This document shows positions 43,764 through 52,319 of a stretch of 63,933 nt of DNA, piece after piece. This DNA comes from DASPOJ01 sp049790315 (GTDB lineage Bacteria; Acidobacteriota; Terriglobia; Acidiferrales; UBA7541). The stretch spans positions 1 to 63,933 of the forward strand of contig JBAQYV010000150.1 in NCBI GenBank assembly GCA_049790315.1, read 5' to 3'. Each line of letters opens with the position of its first letter. The stretch's first letter is position 1. The notes beneath the pieces were generated by a model. The model had not been told where the DNA came from. It saw only the letters and a list, made by a program, of their open reading frames with translations, and did not search any database. Made by a program: the position numbers and the translations under genes.

Positions 43764-44135
43764 TTATCTGGGAGGGGTGCCGGCGGATTCCCTCGCGGGC
43801 ACTTGCGGAGATGGCATCACACGAAGGTGGCGGCGGATCGAGAAGAATTTATTGCGGCATGGCCCGCAACGATACGCGGGCAGGCGCAGGATCCGGAGCA
43901 GCCACGCGAAGGATCCGACGACGTAATCGCGCGAAATTCGCTTCACATCCAGATTGCCGCACTTCCCGCAATGCGCGAAGTTCACGTACCGAGTCGCCAC
44001 CGACCACGCAAAGAAGCGCGCCTGGCACTCGCGGCAGCGCCACGGGCGCAGACCGGCGATGCCGGGCAGGAAATCGATGGAACCCTGACGCTGCGAATGC
44101 CTGCAGTCGTCGCTAAGACACTTCGGACAGTTCAT
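43764..44135 (-). CDS. Zinc-ribbon protein of unknown function
   Basis: Protein of 123 residues with four CXXC pairs arranged as two zinc-ribbon-like modules: CPKC and CREC in the first half, CGKC and CGPC in the second. Each module is followed by an aromatic block (ARFFAW and NKFFSI), so the protein looks internally duplicated. The C-terminus is Pro/Arg-rich. A single hydrophobic segment (VVGSFAWLLRILRLPAYRC) between the pairs may be buried rather than membrane-spanning. No function can be assigned. Confidence 0.72.
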   Translation of the reverse strand: MNCPKCLSDDCRHSQRQGSIDFLPGIAGLRPWRCRECQARFFAWSVATRYVNFAHCGKCGNLDVKRISRDYVVGSFAWLLRILRLPAYRCGPCRNKFFSIRRHLRVMPSPQVPARESAGTPPR

Positions 44136-44296
44136 GCGCCTCCACGCCCGAGCTACAGTTGCGTCCGCTGTACACGATGAGGCTATCGTAACTTTTCCCC
44201 GCGTCGCAAGACGTTATCGAACCGCGCGTCGCAAAACCGGCAACGCCTCGCGATTTTGACTTGAGCCCGCGCTCGCCGCGGTGTAGCGTCTCCGGC

Positions 44297-44857
44297 GTGC
44301 GAGTCGAAGTCCAGGTAGATGGCGCGTCGCCCGCAACCCGCAAAGTCTTTCCGCCCGCGCACGCCCACGTCGATCTTCGCAAGCATCCCGAAGCGATTCA
44401 GCAAATCGCGGCGGCCGGCGAGAATCCACCGATGGCTCGCTTCCTTGAAATTATCAACGGCGCCGAATCGCTGTTCGCAAGTTTTGGAGCGGCAGCGAGC
44501 GAAGCCTCGGCTCAACCCGGAGCCGCCGTGTCCTCCGGCTTTGGTTCGTCGGTGAATCTCTTGTTTGCCGACCCGACGCTCAATCATCAACGCGACCGCT
44601 TCGAACATCTTGCAATTCAACTCTCCGGATTGCTGCTGCGCGAATCGGCCGAAGCCCTCACGTGCGAGATGGCCGTCACCGGTTGCGAATTCCCCGGCGA
44701 ATCGCGCACCGGTTATTGCCTGCGAATCGCGCTGACGGCGCGCGGGGACACCACTGATCAGGCGCGTGTCCGCTGGGGGTTGGGCTTGGCTCGCGTGCAA
44801 CAAGCGCTGCTCTATTGTTCACGCCAGATCCGCCTGAAGCTTCGCGAAGCCGAATAG
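44297..44857 (+). CDS. Hypothetical protein, 186 residues
   Basis: Unrecognised protein. The GTG at 44297 gives VRVEVQVDGASPATRKVFPP, while the frame opens earlier at 44261 without a ribosome site. A central Ala/Ser-rich stretch (AAASEASAQPGAAVSSGFG) separates an N-terminal strand-rich part from a C-terminal helix (RVRWGLGLARVQQALLYC). It is convergent with the GGDEF-PilZ gene, with a hairpin in the 41-base gap. Codon use is like that of its neighbours. The evidence for it being a gene is its length, frame quality and spacing. Confidence 0.55.
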   Translation: MRVEVQVDGASPATRKVFPPAHAHVDLRKHPEAIQQIAAAGENPPMARFLEIINGAESLFASFGAAASEASAQPGAAVSSGFGSSVNLLFADPTLNHQRDRFEHLAIQLSGLLLRESAEALTCEMAVTGCEFPGESRTGYCLRIALTARGDTTDQARVRWGLGLARVQQALLYCSRQIRLKLREAE

Positions 44858-44869
44858 CGCGAAGTCCCG

Positions 44870-44895
44870 CTGCGGTCCCTTCCGAAGGACCGCAG
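44870..44895. terminator. Convergent hairpin
   Basis: A 9-bp perfect stem CTGCGGTCC / GGACCGCAG (44870-44878 and 44887-44895) fills the gap between two convergent genes. It lacks a T run, so terminator function is inferred from position. Confidence 0.45.
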
Positions 44896-44898
44896 GAA

Positions 44899-46092
44899 TT
44901 ACGTGACGAACGCGCAACCGATGCGCGCCAGTTCTCCGCTGCCCGCCCGAAAATAAATCCGCCGCAAGCTCACTCGCACAGGAGGAAGAATGGGCACGTG
45001 CAGCACAGCGAAAAATGTTGCGCCAACTTCTTCCGGGCGCGCCAACTCAAGTGCCACTCCGCCGTAGCTCAAATCCACCACGCGCACGGCGCGATCCGCA
45101 AAATCGGCCAATTGCGCGTAAGCCTTTGTCCCCGCCAACGCCACGCGCTCCGATTTGCGGCGCTCTTCGGTTGGCTTCGGCGGTTCGGGAGGCGCAGGTG
45201 CCGGGGGCGCGGGCCGTGACGCCGCTGCGGCAATGCTGCGCGTCGGAGCCGGTGGTGGTGCGGGCGGTTCCGGAGGCTGGTCCGTGGGATGCCCCGGCCT
45301 GCGATATGTTTTCCATTGATAAAGGCGCTCGTCGGCAACGCCGAGAAGCGACTCTTTCTGGCCGCCATCTTCCGGGTAAACAGCCACGCCGTAATCCAGG
45401 CCGACGGAAACGCCCAAACGCATCGGCTCAATCTGATCCGCGAAGGCCGCGCGAAGACGTCGCGCCAGTGCCATGGCTTGCTCGGAATCGGTCTGCGGCA
45501 GCAGCAATGCAAATTCGTCGCCGCCTATGCGAAAGGCGTAGTCCGACGTGCGCAATGAGTCGCGCAGCGTCTGCGCCGCGGCGCGCAAAAGCTGATCCCC
45601 GCGCGGATGGCCGTAACGATCGTTGATCTGCTTGAAGACATGCATATCGAAAACCACCAAGCCAAGCCGGTGGTTGTAGCGCGCCGAACGGTTCAGTTCC
45701 TTGTCGAAATACTCGTCGAATAGACGCCGATTGTAGAGACCCGTCAGCGGATCTGTGGCGGCGTTCACCTGGAGTTTCTTGAGTTCCTCGTACTCGATCA
45801 GAATCGGCACGCGTAGCGACTCCGAACTGATCAGCACGTCCATGATGGCGCGCTTGAACGAAATCTGCCCTCCGGGCGTCTCGCTCATCTCGCGCATGCG
45901 CACGCGAATGCGTTCCCAATATTCCGAGGCGACCGCTTCGCTTAATTCAACTTGAGCAATGGCTTTGAAGAAACGCTGCAGAAATTGCGCGCGTGCCGGA
46001 TTCTCCAGGCTTTCGAGAGTCTCCAGAAGCAACTGAAGAAAACCGTCGTCAGCCTGCGCGCGCAAGTTGGATGGGTCGGCTGGGCTGGGCAT
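44899..46092 (-). CDS. Diguanylate cyclase with C-terminal PilZ domain
   Basis: Protein of 397 residues. An N-terminal helical region (about 1-115) with no named domain is followed by a GGDEF domain (DPLTGLYNRRLFDEYF to VADERLYQWK) with an intact active site, FRIGGDEFALL, and an allosteric RxxD inhibitory site (RTSD) just before it. A Pro-rich linker leads to a PilZ domain with both c-di-GMP motifs, RKSER and DLSYGG. It should make c-di-GMP and also bind it, giving self-sensing. One active-site region residue differs from consensus: DxD is DMH in VVFDMHVFKQIND. It opens a region of four further PilZ genes. Confidence 0.92.
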   Translation of the reverse strand: MPSPADPSNLRAQADDGFLQLLLETLESLENPARAQFLQRFFKAIAQVELSEAVASEYWERIRVRMREMSETPGGQISFKRAIMDVLISSESLRVPILIEYEELKKLQVNAATDPLTGLYNRRLFDEYFDKELNRSARYNHRLGLVVFDMHVFKQINDRYGHPRGDQLLRAAAQTLRDSLRTSDYAFRIGGDEFALLLPQTDSEQAMALARRLRAAFADQIEPMRLGVSVGLDYGVAVYPEDGGQKESLLGVADERLYQWKTYRRPGHPTDQPPEPPAPPPAPTRSIAAAASRPAPPAPAPPEPPKPTEERRKSERVALAGTKAYAQLADFADRAVRVVDLSYGGVALELARPEEVGATFFAVLHVPILPPVRVSLRRIYFRAGSGELARIGCAFVT

Positions 46093-46355
46093 CTAGATAA
46101 TTTCCGAACTCCAGCTCACCCCCACTGCGGTTTGGGGGATTTCAGAGGGAAGCATGTATAAAGTAGCACGCTGGCTGCCAACGCTCCCGATCCGATGTTT
46201 CAACTCGTGACAGCGGTCTATGTGGCTTGTTTAGAACACGAAAGCTCGCTGCCTGCCAAATCCTGTCAGGCGTCTGGACGCCGTTATACCTTGAAGTGAC
46301 AACATCTTTCACACTCGTGCCCGGACTATTCATGCACTTTAATTTCCTCATGCGC

Positions 46356-46679
46356 CTAATCGAGAGGAGTGAGAAATTCCAGGCCGACTAAGTGAATATC
46401 GCCCGATGCCTGTTGCCGGCACACCCGCGCTTGGATCGGTGGCGTCTCCGCCGGAACTGTGCCTGTGGACGAAGGTGACGGTGCGGGAACCGTAAGGTAC
46501 ACCAAATGGCCGGAGTTCAATGCGCGAGAACTTGCAATAAATGCGCCAGTAGCGCTGATATCGAGCGTTTTCGTAAGGTCAAGAAATACGGCGCCAGCGC
46601 CGTCCACACCACGAACGAAAACGGGTATTTGCAGATGAATACGGGCAGAACGTCGGCGCTCGGCTGGGGGTAAGCGCAT
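46356..46679 (-). CDS. PilZ domain protein
   Basis: Stand-alone PilZ domain of 107 residues with both ligand motifs, RRSAR near the N-terminus (ERRRSARIHLQIPV) and DISATG around residue 40. The last third is RVCRQQASGDIHLVGLEFLTPLD, the expected final strands. A Pro/Ser-rich loop (VPAPSPSSTGTVPAETPP) is inserted in the middle. It probably transmits c-di-GMP binding to a partner, for example the exopolysaccharide machinery further right. There are 263 bases between it and the GGDEF-PilZ gene; the two may form one transcript. Confidence 0.88.
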   Translation of the reverse strand: MRLPPAERRRSARIHLQIPVFVRGVDGAGAVFLDLTKTLDISATGAFIASSRALNSGHLVYLTVPAPSPSSTGTVPAETPPIQARVCRQQASGDIHLVGLEFLTPLD

Positions 46680-47096
46680 ACGATCCAGAGAATCCGGGAT
46701 TTAACCGGGCTGAACTCCTATCTACATCGTTGTGCTGCTGGTACCTTCGTTCTAGTACCCCACAAACCCTGCATCTTTGACACCACGCGAGGGGGCCGAG
46801 AACGTGAATTCTAAGTGCATGAACACAAATACTTTAACGGACAGATCCAATGGATGTGCAATACTTTTCTACGCGCCACAGGGAAATTCAATCCACATCT
46901 TTACTACAATTGTGCAATATAGGAACTCATTTACCATTGACACCTCCGGAGCCTTCTGCGACCATCCAGCCGGTCCCGCGAAAGCAACCCGCAAAGACAA
47001 CGCCGGATGCGGGCTTTACTCGGAGCCTGCAAGAAACAAGGCTCTACAACTCGTCCCTAACGTCCCGGCGGCTTAGTCTTATCGAGAGGATTTCAC
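46680..47096. other. Gene-poor stretch before the kinase gene
   Basis: Two overlapping frames (46777-47076 and 46850-47179) compete here; neither has a ribosome site or recognisable product, and the second runs into the kinase gene, so no gene is called. TTGACA hexamers at about 46776 and 46935 could be -35 elements, but no good -10 follows either. Confidence 0.35.
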
Positions 47097-48320
47097 TTGA
47101 AGCACGGTACCGCTGTCGAGAATCGACCCAAAGAGAACCTGCCGCTGGGCATGATGGCGAGCCTGCTGGATCTCCTTGAGCAGCCGATTTTAGTCGCTGA
47201 GCGCGACGGCCGCGTGATCCTGGCGAATCTGCACGCCAAGCAATATCTGACCACGCGCGGCATCGCGACCGAGGGTCAGACCAATCTTTTCACCAATCTT
47301 CTTCGAGTGGACCCGAAGGTTATCGTCGATCAAATGGAAAGCGGCGAGAGCGAGGTAAAGCTCCGCGTGGAGTGCCCCAAAGGCTTGGCTCAGGCGCGAA
47401 TTCAGTGGTTGCCGGAGCCGGATTGGCTCGTGGTGCGTCTGGAATCCGAACCGTCCGCTCACCAACCTGCCGACAGCGACACCGAGATGCAGCGCACGGT
47501 TCACGAACTTTTGCAGGAGCGCGAGATCACCTATCGCAATCTGCTGGCCGCGTATCTTCGCTTGCAGGAAGTGAATCGGCAGAAAACGGTTTTTCTCGCG
47601 TCCGCCGCGCACGAATTGAAAACGCCCCTCGCCGTAATCAAGGGCTATTACGATTTACTGCTGTCGGGTTCGCTCGGAAAGCTCACGGGAAAGCAGCAGG
47701 ACATCCTGCAGGAATCGAAGGAAAGTTGCGAACGGCTGGTGCGCCTGGTTTCGATGTTCCTGAATTATTCCGCGCTCGAGAGCGGCAAACTTGTGATGCA
47801 CTTGCGCGAAAACGATCTTCGCGATTGCTTGACCGAAGTGGAAACCCGGTGGCGCGAAGCGTTTGTCCGCAAGAATGTGCGCCTGGACACTTTTTACTCT
47901 CACGATATGCCCGCGCTCGCGTTCGACTATCAGAAGGTTCAGCAGACGATCGCGAATCTGCTCGACAACGCGCTCAAACACACGCCCGCCGGCGGTACCG
48001 TAACCCTGCGCGCGGAACCGCATTTCTGGGAACGCCGTGCCACCGAAGAATTGACGCCTACGGAACGGCGCAGCCAACGGAATCAAGAGCCCAACAGCGT
48101 GCGCGTCGCCGTTTCCGATACGGGGCCGGGCATCGCCGCCGAGCATCACCAGGAAATTTTCGAGGATTTCGTGCGCGTAGACCGTTCGTCGTCCGGAATG
48201 GGATTGGGCCTGGCGATCGCCAAGCGCCTGGTCCAGGCGCATCGCGGGAAAATTTGGGTGGATAGCGAACCGCGCCGCGGCTGTACCTTCACGTTTCTGC
48301 TGCCGCTGGACGCTGCGTAA
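47097..48320 (+). CDS. Cytoplasmic PAS-containing sensor histidine kinase
   Basis: Histidine kinase of 407 residues without membrane helices. A PAS-like domain covers residues 17-110 (LLDLLEQPILVAERDGRVILAN). A short coiled segment follows, then HisKA with the phospho-acceptor His172 in ASAAHELKTPLAV, and a HATPase with N box QQTIANLLDNALKHT, G1 DTGPGIA and G2 GMGLGLAIAKRL. The start is TTG 47097 with GAGAGGA upstream. The gene is followed by an NtrC-type regulator, with 35 bases between stop and next start, and they probably form a pair. No transmembrane part suggests an intracellular signal, redox or a partner protein. Confidence 0.9.
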   Translation: MKHGTAVENRPKENLPLGMMASLLDLLEQPILVAERDGRVILANLHAKQYLTTRGIATEGQTNLFTNLLRVDPKVIVDQMESGESEVKLRVECPKGLAQARIQWLPEPDWLVVRLESEPSAHQPADSDTEMQRTVHELLQEREITYRNLLAAYLRLQEVNRQKTVFLASAAHELKTPLAVIKGYYDLLLSGSLGKLTGKQQDILQESKESCERLVRLVSMFLNYSALESGKLVMHLRENDLRDCLTEVETRWREAFVRKNVRLDTFYSHDMPALAFDYQKVQQTIANLLDNALKHTPAGGTVTLRAEPHFWERRATEELTPTERRSQRNQEPNSVRVAVSDTGPGIAAEHHQEIFEDFVRVDRSSSGMGLGLAIAKRLVQAHRGKIWVDSEPRRGCTFTFLLPLDAA

Positions 48321-48355
48321 CATCGAGTTTCGAAGTGCCTAAGGAAGGAAGGGCC

Positions 48356-49828
48356 ATGGCTACTCGCGAAAGAATTCTGGTCGTCGACGACGAACCGAGC
48401 ATACGGAAATACCTGCAAACTCTGCTCGAAGTCGATGGATATGATGTGGAGACAATCGGCACGGGCGCGGAGGCCATCGAGCTACTAAAGACCGGCCAGC
48501 GGCCCGATTTCATTATCCTTGACGTGCTTATGCCCGAGCTTAACGGTCTTGAAACACTCAAGCAGATCATGGGTGTTGACCGCACGTTGAGCGTCATCAT
48601 GCTTTCCTGCTCAAACGAAGTAGGCACCGTCGTTGAAGCCATTCGCCTCGGCGCGCACGATTATTTGACGAAGCCTTTTGAGAAGGGCGAGCTCGACGTG
48701 GCCATGCTGAAATGCCGCCAGAAGCGCGAGCTGCGTTCCGAAAACAAAGCCCTCACCGAATACTGCGATCAGCTGACGGAAGATATGACTTTCCTGGCCG
48801 CCAGCCCTCAAATGGTCCGCATTCGCTCGCAAGTGCTGCAAATCGCCCCGGTGGACGTGCCGGTATTCATTTGCGGTGAAAGCGGCGTGGGCAAGGAAGT
48901 GGTCGCGCGCATGATTCACATTCGCTCGAACCGGCGCAGCCAGCCCTTCGTGAAAGTCAATTGCGCGGCGTTGCCGGGTGAATTGCTTGAATCGGAATTG
49001 TTTGGCTACGAGCAAGGCGCATTCACCGGCGCGGTGCGATCGAAGCCCGGCAAATTCGAGCAAGCCAACAAGGGCACGATTTTCCTCGACGAAATCGCCG
49101 AGATGAGCCCCCACCTGCAAGCCAAGTTGCTGCATGTGCTCCAGGATCACCAGTATTCGCGCCTCGGCGGCCGCCATTTGATCGAGGTCGACGTGCGCGT
49201 TCTGGCGGCGACCAACATGGAAGTGCAGGAGGCGATGAAGTCCGGCCGCTTGCGCGAGGATCTTTACTACCGCCTGAATGTCCTTTCGATCAACGTTCCG
49301 CCCCTGCGCGAGCGCACCACGGAAATCCCGCTGCTGTTCCGCCACTTCCTCGAAAAGTACAGCGCGAAATTCCAGAAGGCCCCGCCGTCGCCGTCGGAGT
49401 ATTTATTGGAGGCCGCGGTGCGTTACCCGTGGCCGGGAAATTTGCGCGAGCTCGAGAATTTCGTCAAGCGCTATGTGATTCTCGAAGACGACGAAGGCGG
49501 CTTGCGCGAGCTTCTCGAAATGTCCGCCACGCAACAACGTACTGCTCCGCGCGAAGAAGCGAGTCCCGCGCGCGCGCAAGGATTAAAAGCGCTCGTCCGC
49601 GGTCTGAAAGACGAAGCGGAAATGGAAGCCATCGCCGATGCACTCCAGAAAACGCACTGGTGCCGCAAGGACGCGGCCAAGATGCTCGGCATCAGTTACA
49701 AGGCGCTCCTCTACAAAATTCGCCAATTCAATCTGGATTCCGGCCGATCCAGTCGCAGCGCCGCCGTCGTCGCGCCGGAGGCCGTACAGCCCAAAACCCC
49801 GGCAGTTCCAGCCGGAAACGTCGAGTAG
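48356..49828 (+). CDS. Sigma-54 response regulator, NtrC type
   Basis: Response regulator of 490 residues. Receiver domain: acidic pair Asp11-Asp12, phospho-acceptor Asp56 in FIILDVLMPE, and Lys in LTKPFEKG. AAA+ domain: Walker A GESGVGKE, intact GAFTGA contact loop, Walker B IFLDEIAEM, ending in WPGNLRELENF. A linker rich in Arg and Glu leads to a Fis-type helix-turn-helix (HWCRKDAAKMLGISYKALLYKIRQFNL). The last 30 residues are Ala/Pro-rich. The ATG at 48356 follows AAGGAAGGG. It is the only EBP of this right-hand region with a receiver and is likely phosphorylated by the upstream kinase, then activates sigma-54 promoters such as the candidates in this region. Confidence 0.93.
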   Translation: MATRERILVVDDEPSIRKYLQTLLEVDGYDVETIGTGAEAIELLKTGQRPDFIILDVLMPELNGLETLKQIMGVDRTLSVIMLSCSNEVGTVVEAIRLGAHDYLTKPFEKGELDVAMLKCRQKRELRSENKALTEYCDQLTEDMTFLAASPQMVRIRSQVLQIAPVDVPVFICGESGVGKEVVARMIHIRSNRRSQPFVKVNCAALPGELLESELFGYEQGAFTGAVRSKPGKFEQANKGTIFLDEIAEMSPHLQAKLLHVLQDHQYSRLGGRHLIEVDVRVLAATNMEVQEAMKSGRLREDLYYRLNVLSINVPPLRERTTEIPLLFRHFLEKYSAKFQKAPPSPSEYLLEAAVRYPWPGNLRELENFVKRYVILEDDEGGLRELLEMSATQQRTAPREEASPARAQGLKALVRGLKDEAEMEAIADALQKTHWCRKDAAKMLGISYKALLYKIRQFNLDSGRSSRSAAVVAPEAVQPKTPAVPAGNVE

Positions 49829-49864
49829 CCAACCTGGGAGAAGGTGCAACCCATTGCCTATTGA

Positions 49865-49880
49865 AGGCACTCCGGTCGCA
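49865..49880 (+). promoter_or_regulatory. Candidate sigma-54 promoter before the PilZ-glycosyltransferase genes
   Basis: AGGCACTCCGGTCGCA fits the sigma-54 consensus TGGCAC-N5-TTGCW with the essential GG and GC spaced correctly; mismatches are at the first base and one T of the -12 element. It lies about 306 bases upstream of the PilZ start (50186). The 357-base gap (49829-50185) also holds small hairpins but no gene. Confidence 0.4.
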
Positions 49881-50185
49881 CTCGAGCCTAGCGTTTGTCC
49901 TTCGATCCGGGCTACAATCCCCGCCGCAGCTTGCCAGTTACGGGTGCCCCTAAACTGTCCCTTTATGGGAAAACACTAGGGCCTGCAACCTGGCTGTATT
50001 ATATTCATTTTGAGTGAGTTATTTATCATATCCATGGATTTGGAGCGTCGAGTGCATGTTGGCCCCCGTCCGCATGGAGTTAAGTTTCTCGGACCGAAGG
50101 CACCCTTTGGAATGGCAAGTGCTCCCTTATGGGAGCGTGGGGCGTGGTTTCGCCGCGCCCGAGACGGTTCGGGGGAACAGTTTTG

Positions 50186-50524
50186 ATGACCGACAGACGT
50201 ACAGCTCGGCGATACGACCTTTCGTTACCGGTCATTATCCGCCTTCCAATCGAGAAGGAAATTCCTGCTCGCAGTGGCAAGACGCGAGACATCTCGACCC
50301 GCGGCGTCTATTTCACGCTGGAAGAGGATTTGAACTCCGGCAGCGAACTGGACATCACGCTCACGTTGCCGGCGGAAGTCACTCACGGCTCCGAAGTCTT
50401 TATCCGTGCCATGGGGAAAGTGGTCCGCGTCGATCGGCGGCCGGACAGCGGTTCCACTCGGGTGGGCGTAGCGGCCGTGATCGAGCGCTACGAAATCATC
50501 CGCAATGAGCCCCGCACCGCCTGA
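50186..50524 (+). CDS. PilZ domain protein
   Basis: Stand-alone PilZ domain of 112 residues with both motifs: RRTAR (DRRTARRYDLSLPV) near the N-terminus and DISTRG (TRDISTRGVYFTL) around residue 37. The ATG at 50186 is preceded by GGGGGA. The gene ends inside the next glycosyltransferase gene (20-base overlap), so translation is coupled. Such a PilZ next to a GT2 enzyme may switch polysaccharide synthesis in response to c-di-GMP. Confidence 0.9.
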   Translation: MTDRRTARRYDLSLPVIIRLPIEKEIPARSGKTRDISTRGVYFTLEEDLNSGSELDITLTLPAEVTHGSEVFIRAMGKVVRVDRRPDSGSTRVGVAAVIERYEIIRNEPRTA

Positions 50525-51341
50525 GCCGAGGCGCGCGGCTCAATCGGCTTTTACCGATTCTAGACAGCGAACTTCCGCTACAGAGTCCTCGCAGGGGCCG
50601 CTCGATCTTTCGGTAATCATCCCCGCTTACAACGAGGAAAAACGTTTACCGCCCACATTGGCGCGCATTGAGGATTACCTCAGCGCGCGTCCGTACTCGG
50701 CGGAAATTCTCGTCGTGGACGACGGCTCGCACGACACGACGGCGCAGATCGTGCAGAACTGGCAAACTCGTGCGGTTCGGCTGCGCTTGGTGTCCAATGG
50801 CCGCAATCGCGGCAAGGGCTACAGCGTGCGTCACGGCATGCTTGAGGCCACGGGGGATGTCGCGCTTTTCACCGACGCCGATCTTTCGGCGCCGATCGAG
50901 GAGGCGGATAAACTCCTTGCCGCCCTCGAAAATTGCGATATCGCGATCGGCTCGCGCGCGCTCGATCGCAATTTGATTCAAGTGCATCAGTCGGGTTTGC
51001 GAGAGATGGCCGGCAGATCTTTCAACTGGAGCGTCCGCGCTCTTGTGGGTGTGCGGTTCGCCGATACGCAATGCGGATTCAAAGCGTTCCGGCGTGCGCG
51101 CACGCGAATTCTTTTCGAGCAACAACGGATTGAGGGCTTCGGTTTTGACCCCGAGCTTCTTTTTCTTGCACAACACCACGGACTGAAGGTTATCGAAGTG
51201 CCGGTACACTGGTCGCACGATCCGGGCACGCGAGTCCACGTTGTTCGGGATGGGCTGCGAATGTTCGGCGATCTGATCGTGATTCGATGGAATAGCGTCG
51301 TCGGCCGCTACCCGGTCTCGGCGATGCCGCCGGGGAAATGA
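50505..51341 (+). CDS. Family 2 glycosyltransferase, dolichyl-phosphate glucosyltransferase-like
   Basis: Glycosyltransferase of 278 residues. Conserved blocks are SVIIPAYNEEKRLPPTL, ILVVDDGSHDTT, GKGYSVRHGML, the metal-binding TDADLSAP and RSFNWSVRALVGVRFADTQCGFKAF, followed by EGFGFDPELLF and EVPVHWSHDPGTRV. This fits the dolichyl-phosphate beta-glucosyltransferase or DPM1-like group, which transfers a sugar from a nucleotide donor to a polyprenyl phosphate. There is no membrane helix in the sequence. It overlaps the PilZ gene and is followed by a second GT2 gene. Confidence 0.9.
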   Translation: MSPAPPEPRRAAQSAFTDSRQRTSATESSQGPLDLSVIIPAYNEEKRLPPTLARIEDYLSARPYSAEILVVDDGSHDTTAQIVQNWQTRAVRLRLVSNGRNRGKGYSVRHGMLEATGDVALFTDADLSAPIEEADKLLAALENCDIAIGSRALDRNLIQVHQSGLREMAGRSFNWSVRALVGVRFADTQCGFKAFRRARTRILFEQQRIEGFGFDPELLFLAQHHGLKVIEVPVHWSHDPGTRVHVVRDGLRMFGDLIVIRWNSVVGRYPVSAMPPGK

Positions 51342-51495
51342 AGCGAATTCCCTCAACTTGGTGGCGCATCACGCCGAACGCGCGCCGTGCAGCAAAGCAA
51401 TTGCGTTATTTCGCAAGCTACTCCATGATCTTGCGCTTGAAACCATTCTCTTGTTGCCAGCGCGAGTGCAATCTACTCCGGAGATCCGTTTGCCG

Positions 51496-52236
51496 ATGAT
51501 CGTGTCTATCGTCATCCCCGTATACAACGAGCGCGCATTTTTGGAGCAAGTGCTCGTGCGCGTGCAAGCCTCCCCGGTCGAAAAGGAAATCATCGTCATC
51601 GACGATGGATCGACCGACGGAACCCGCCAGTTGCTCGAATCCCTCTGCCGCGAACAGACCAACGGAAAAGCGGAAGCCGCCGTGCTCGGCAACAATGCGA
51701 ACCTGGCGCTCGCCAACATTCGCTTCCTGTTTCAAGATCGCAACCGCGGCAAAGGGGCGGCGCTGCGGCGCGGCTTCAAGGCCGCTACCGGAGACATCCT
51801 GATCGTTCAGGATGCCGATCTCGAATACGATCCGGCGGAGTATGGCAACCTTCTCGCTCCGATCCTTGACGGCCGCGCCGACGTCGTTTACGGATCGCGC
51901 TTTCTCGGCGGACCGCAGCGCGTCCACTACTTCTGGCACTATGCCGGCAACAAATTTTTGACGCTGCTCTCGGATATTTTCACCAATTTGAAGCTCACCG
52001 ACATGGAGACTTGTTACAAGGTATTTCGGCGCGAGGTGATTGAGGGTATGGAGCTGCGCTCAAACCGGTTCGGCTTTGAACCGGAAGTAACCGCCAAAGT
52101 CTCCAAAGGGCGATGGAGAATCTATGAAGTTCCGATTTCCTACTCGGGCCGCACCTATGCCGAAGGCAAGAAAATCACGTGGAAAGACGGCTTCCGCACC
52201 CTTTGGTGCATACTTCGTTATAATTTATTTGGTTAG
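51496..52236 (+). CDS. Family 2 glycosyltransferase
   Basis: Glycosyltransferase of 246 residues from ATG 51496; the open frame extends upstream to 51358 but without conserved sequence. Motifs: SIVIPVYNERAFLEQVL, IIVIDDGSTDGT, DRNRGKGAALRRGF, the DxD-type VQDADLEYDP, and LTDMETCYKVFRR. The end, YAEGKKITWKDGFRTLW, is typical of polyprenol-phosphate mannose-type enzymes. There is no C-terminal membrane domain. Probably co-transcribed with the previous GT2 gene. It may act in synthesis of a surface or secreted polysaccharide together with the export genes on the opposite strand. Confidence 0.9.
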   Translation: MIVSIVIPVYNERAFLEQVLVRVQASPVEKEIIVIDDGSTDGTRQLLESLCREQTNGKAEAAVLGNNANLALANIRFLFQDRNRGKGAALRRGFKAATGDILIVQDADLEYDPAEYGNLLAPILDGRADVVYGSRFLGGPQRVHYFWHYAGNKFLTLLSDIFTNLKLTDMETCYKVFRREVIEGMELRSNRFGFEPEVTAKVSKGRWRIYEVPISYSGRTYAEGKKITWKDGFRTLWCILRYNLFG

Positions 52237-52319
52237 TAAAACGGCGCGGCTGTGATTCCAACGCCCGTCCGTTCACGCCTTTGCCGCGCCCCATCCTCAT
52301 CGCGACGGAAGTTCGGCGA

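Noticed and set aside
46243..46258. Sigma-54-like site on the minus strand before the GGDEF-PilZ gene
   Set aside because: GG and GC spacing fits, but the -12 element lacks both T residues and the distance to the gene is 150 bases.
46777..47179. Two overlapping frames before the histidine kinase
   Set aside because: No ribosome sites, no recognisable product, and one runs into the kinase gene.
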